DNA from: Aradus depressus
Lineage: Eukaryota; Arthropoda; Insecta; Hemiptera; Aradidae
Direction: 5' to 3'
NCBI GenBank assembly: GCA_963662175.1
Contig: OY759218.1
Coordinates: 1,488,001 to 1,552,000 of the forward strand
DNA length: 64,000 nucleotides
Each line of letters starts with the position of its first letter. The first letter of the stretch is position 1. Position numbers and translations under genes: made by a program. Below are positions 62,683 through 64,000 of this stretch, one piece after another. The notes under the pieces are model-generated. The model saw only the letters and a list, made by a program, of their open reading frames with translations, had not been told where the DNA came from and made no database searches.

Positions 62683-64000
62683 TGCCATCAAATTCCTCTC
62701 CCCTATTTGGGCTGTTACCCCATAGACAAGAACTTCAACTGCTACTTACTGACAAACATATAGACATAGTGGTAATTACAGAAACCCATTTGACAACCAA
62801 CCTATACTTCAGTATCCCAGGATATCGGAGCTATAGGTCTGACTTCCCAGAAGATAGAGCCCGAGGTGGCGCACTTATCCTTATCAAACAATCCTTGTCA
62901 CATCACCATTACTCCTTACAGGCTACAAAATTCTTCCAAATCGCAACCATTTCCCTATCACTTTTTTCCTTCTCTATAACCATATCGGCAGTATATTGTA
63001 CTCCTAGTAAAATCATTCCCCATCACGAGATCCTCACCCCTCCTCGCTTCATCGTTGGTGGTGACTTCAATGCAAAGCATCACCGGTGGGAAAGCAGGGT
63101 TCCAAATTTCCAAGGATTCTTTCCTGAACGTAGTTATTAACACCCAACACTACGACCTCTCCCACCTATTGGCCTACTGATCCTAACCGCAACCCAGACC
63201 TCGTAGACATCTTTGTTGGATCTGGCACAGGAGCCCTATTCTCCTCTACCTATTCCTTCCCCGACTTATCCTCAGACCATAGTTCTGTTCTCCTCACCGT
63301 TGGTCTAACCCCGTAATCTGTCCCATCAAAGCCTTCCTTAACTCCCGGCCCGATGAATTGGGACCTCTTCAGAACCTCCTTAGAAAACCAAATTGACTTA
63401 AATGTAATCCTTAAAACCCCTGAGGACTTAGATGAAGCCGTACAAAAATTCACTAAAGCCATACAGGACTGTGCTTGGAACGCTTCATCTACTCCTACTC
63501 CTCCCACAGTTTCAAACCCGAACCCTCCTCTTCCTCGCCACACCCAACTTCTCCTTTCAGAAAAACGCCGTGCTCGTGTCCGCTGGCAACGAACACGGTA
63601 TCCTTCCGACAAAACTGCCTTCAATAACCTTTCCCGAAATCTCAAAATCCAGCTGTCACAATTCCGCTCAGAAAAATATAATGAATACGTAGCTTCATTT
63701 TCCACCAAAGATAATTCCCTGTAGTCAGCAACCCAAAAAATCCTAAAATATCGTCCTTTATCCTATCCCATCAAGCATAATGGCTCCTGGGTCAGATGAG
63801 ACGGGGAGAAGGCTCAGTTTCTTGCCTCTCACCTCAGTAAGACTTTCACACCCTATCCAGATTCCAACGCCCTTCATACTTCAGAAGTGGAAGAGTTCCT
63901 TACCATTCCACTGCCTCTCTCCCCTCCTCCTAAGGCCTTTCATCCCTCAGAAGTACAACACATCCTAAATAAAATCCGAATCCGTAAGTGTCCTGGATTT
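62679..64000 (+). pseudogene. Jockey ORF2, endonuclease and start of RT, truncated by the window edge
   Basis: ATG 62679 overlaps the ORF1 stop. The N-terminal WNANGL-type motif is not recognisable (SSPLFGLLPHRQEL). Endonuclease: HIDIVVITETHLTT (catalytic Glu), VGGDFNAKHHRWESR, then a frameshift near 63100 to NVVINTQHYDLSHPS, PDLVDIFVGSG and SSDHSSVLLTV (catalytic Asp-His kept). A stop at 63314-63316 precedes the spacer MNWDLFRTSLENQIDLNVIL ... LSEKRRARVRWQRTRYP, with another stop at 63722-63724. The RT start (VQHILNKIRIRKCPGF) reaches base 64000. Confidence 0.82.

Larger units (their letters stand above)
61375..64000 (+). mobile_element. Second Jockey-clade element, cut by the right window edge
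   Basis: ORF1 (61375-62682) and the 5' half of ORF2 (62679 to the edge) on the plus strand, about 4-5 disruptions in total. It is related to but distinct from the element at 57535-61005. Confidence 0.85.

Overview
This is a repeat-dense stretch of a eukaryotic nuclear genome, most likely an arthropod and probably an insect. It holds several kinds of non-LTR retrotransposon (Jockey-type, RNase H-bearing I-group-type and two unassigned types), Transib and PIF/Harbinger remnants, a tRNA-derived SINE and very many AT-rich MITE-like repeats. I cannot go below that level. I found no host protein-coding gene, no rRNA and no functional tRNA; every recognisable coding sequence belongs to a mobile element.

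Layout. 0-5 kb: the 3' part of a reverse transcriptase (RT) entering from the left edge, a PIF/Harbinger deletion derivative (1953-2531, TAA target duplication) and an RT tail on the minus strand. 5.4-8.7 kb: a long C-rich repeat ('family C') with ~142-bp internal units, then a 'family B' repeat. 8.83-10.26 kb: a Transib-type element with CAC termini and a CGTCG target duplication. 10.3-19.2 kb and 22.4-38.8 kb: the domain of 'family A', a hairpin-ended inverted-repeat element present in roughly 25-30 full or partial copies. Five tandem arrays (36, 61, 15, 45 and 56 bp units) are built from pieces of family A. 19.8-22.36 kb: a broken Jockey element. 39.6-45.0 kb: a nested composite in which an RNase H-bearing non-LTR element, bounded by a 16-bp target duplication, contains a second non-LTR element in reverse orientation plus a 274-bp palindromic insertion. 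49.97-51.59 kb: an RT-bearing insertion that splits a family B copy. 52.1-52.4 kb: a SINE with a 15-bp target duplication. 57.5-64 kb: two Jockey elements in a row, the second running off the right edge.

The elements do not form a pathway; they interact by insertion and rearrangement. The observations I would follow first are: (1) the family A hairpin repeat and the five different minisatellites carved from it; (2) a non-LTR element whose ORF1 and ORF2 share one frame, separated by one UAG in a leaky-stop context with no AUG before the ORF2 endonuclease; (3) the Transib relic; (4) the nested composite, in which two unrelated RTs are fused tail to tail at their catalytic YADD codons.

All boundaries were judged by eye. 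Family labels A, B, C and D are local names used only in this annotation.
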